Positions 63,141 through 64,000 of a stretch of DNA of 64,000 bases are shown here, in pieces (position 1 is the stretch's first letter; every line of letters starts with the position of its first letter). The notes beneath the pieces were generated by a model that saw nothing but the letters and a program-made list of their open reading frames with translations, was not told the DNA's origin and did not search any database. Both the position numbers and the translations under genes were made by a program. This stretch comes from Micrasema longulum (lineage: Eukaryota; Arthropoda; Insecta; Trichoptera; Brachycentridae), in NCBI GenBank assembly GCA_022494885.1, contig JAGVSM010001315.1, positions 124,001 through 188,000 on the forward strand, read 5' to 3'.

Positions 63141-64000
63141 ATGTAAAAAAAATAATGTTTTCATTGTTTATCATTTGTCAAAGTCGAAAACATTCCAACT
63201 GTTGTATAGATTTGATTATTCACTCGTTACATAAAGGTACTATTATCCCAGTTTCATTTTTCTATGGCTGGCTGTTTTCTGCATAACTACGTTCAATTGA
63301 GGTTCAATGTCGTTAATGTGCCGAATTATCTCACCCTTTAGCCCTTGATCTCACCCATATCTCACCCATTTTTCTTGGCTGGATGACGTACATAAAAAAT
63401 GATTAAAACAAAAAAGTGGTTAAAAACAAAATATTTAATTATTTAAATAGGGTTTTTACTAGAAAAATAAAATTAACAAGATAATGTAAAAGAGATTTCT
63501 TGGAATCAGTCTTAAAAGTAATTAGTATTTTCCATTAAACGAACACAAAGTTAAGATTCTTAACCTTATTAGGTACTCGCTGTTTTATTCTATTTTCGCT
63601 TTCAAGACAAGTATTCATTTTCCTAAGATTACTCATACAAATTAATTAAACTGTTTTATGTTTTTCCTTCATTCATATGCCTTCTACAGAAGAAGTCTGA
63701 GCCATAAATCAATTCAATGAATTCTTACTGTTCCGAGAAGTATAATACAATATTGCTTTATTTACCCCAAGGAAAGTACGGGATATTTAGAATTTAACAA
63801 ATATTCAAGCTTTACTTTAAACAGTATCCGAATAAGCTAAAATAATTGTTTGATTGTAATAAAAAAAATACATTTAAAAAATCATATAAAATCAATGGAA
63901 TCTGTTAAAAAAAAGTTCCTAAAGTACCTTTTGGATAAGTTCCGAATTTCTAACCCACGTTCAAATTAAAATTACGAGCAACTTCTAACTCCTTTTCATT
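63141..64000. other. no recognised feature
   Basis: AT-rich; ATCTCACCC occurs three times in 63328-63368, the last two 12 bp apart. Nothing else seen. Confidence 0.5.

Noticed and set aside
1..64000. CRISPR array, bacterial operon features, ribosome binding sites, riboswitches
   Set aside because: Repeat content and retroelements show this is animal nuclear DNA; no regularly spaced direct repeats were seen.

Overview
The window looks like repeat-filled intergenic or intronic DNA from an insect, most likely a moth or butterfly (Lepidoptera). It is very AT-rich. I recognise no host protein gene, rRNA gene or true tRNA gene. The order-level guess is inference. It rests on the mix of repeats: RTE-type LINE ends reading ...EAYVQ.W followed by a (GAT)n tail, several tRNA-headed SINEs, a Helitron-like end, and RWFGHVERM-type retroelement remnants. 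A search against insect repeat libraries would settle it.

Almost everything I can support is transposon-derived. (1) Non-LTR retrotransposons: more than 20 5'-truncated, mostly frameshifted 3' ends from about twelve families, including Jockey-like, RTE, CR1/L2-like and R1/I-like. One of them, at 52.8-53.3 kb, keeps a perfect 15-bp target-site duplication. (2) Four tRNA-derived SINE families. SINE-1 and SINE-3 share a 3' body, and SINE-3 carries an extra leader in front of its tRNA head. (3) DNA transposons without transposase: a 639-bp hAT element with a perfect 8-bp duplication, a fully palindromic 243-bp element with a TTA duplication (PIF/Harbinger type), a palindromic 296-bp MITE, several two-copy terminal-inverted-repeat families, a GC-rich 362-bp element and a Helitron-like relic. 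(4) The commonest repeat, called FB-F here, is a foldback family with about 118-bp inverted ends. About twenty copies or pieces are spread over the whole window.

The most interesting signal is a set of hammerhead-ribozyme-like modules at 13.3, 13.8, 17.5, 24.4, 33.5 and 37.4 kb. Each has a CTGANGA-like block, a stem-loop and a GAAA-like block. The first four, and more weakly the 37.4-kb copy, also have a short palindromic ACCGGU-like stem and a matching outer stem. Penelope-like retroelements are known to carry such ribozymes. Two copies show compensatory changes in stem II. Around 13.07-14.05 kb two copies lie in inverted orientation, each next to a SINE-4, with an FB-F element between them.

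Layout: 0-8 kb holds LINE remnants, an 800-bp TIR element and an RTE end; 8-15 kb a solo-LTR candidate, SINEs, a palindromic MITE and the inverted ribozyme/SINE cluster; 15-25 kb LINE ends, foldback elements and TIR elements; 25-34 kb composite SINEs, a tandem duplication and an RTE copy split by a later LINE insertion; 34-46 kb nested SINE/LINE and FB-F/GC-rich insertions, the hAT element, a CR1/L2-like LINE and the second 800-bp TIR copy; 46-64 kb a Helitron-like relic, LINE ends, the Harbinger-type palindrome, an inverted FB-F dimer and SINEs. At least six nested insertions give a relative insertion order. Family names such as LINE-K or FB-F are local labels, not database names.
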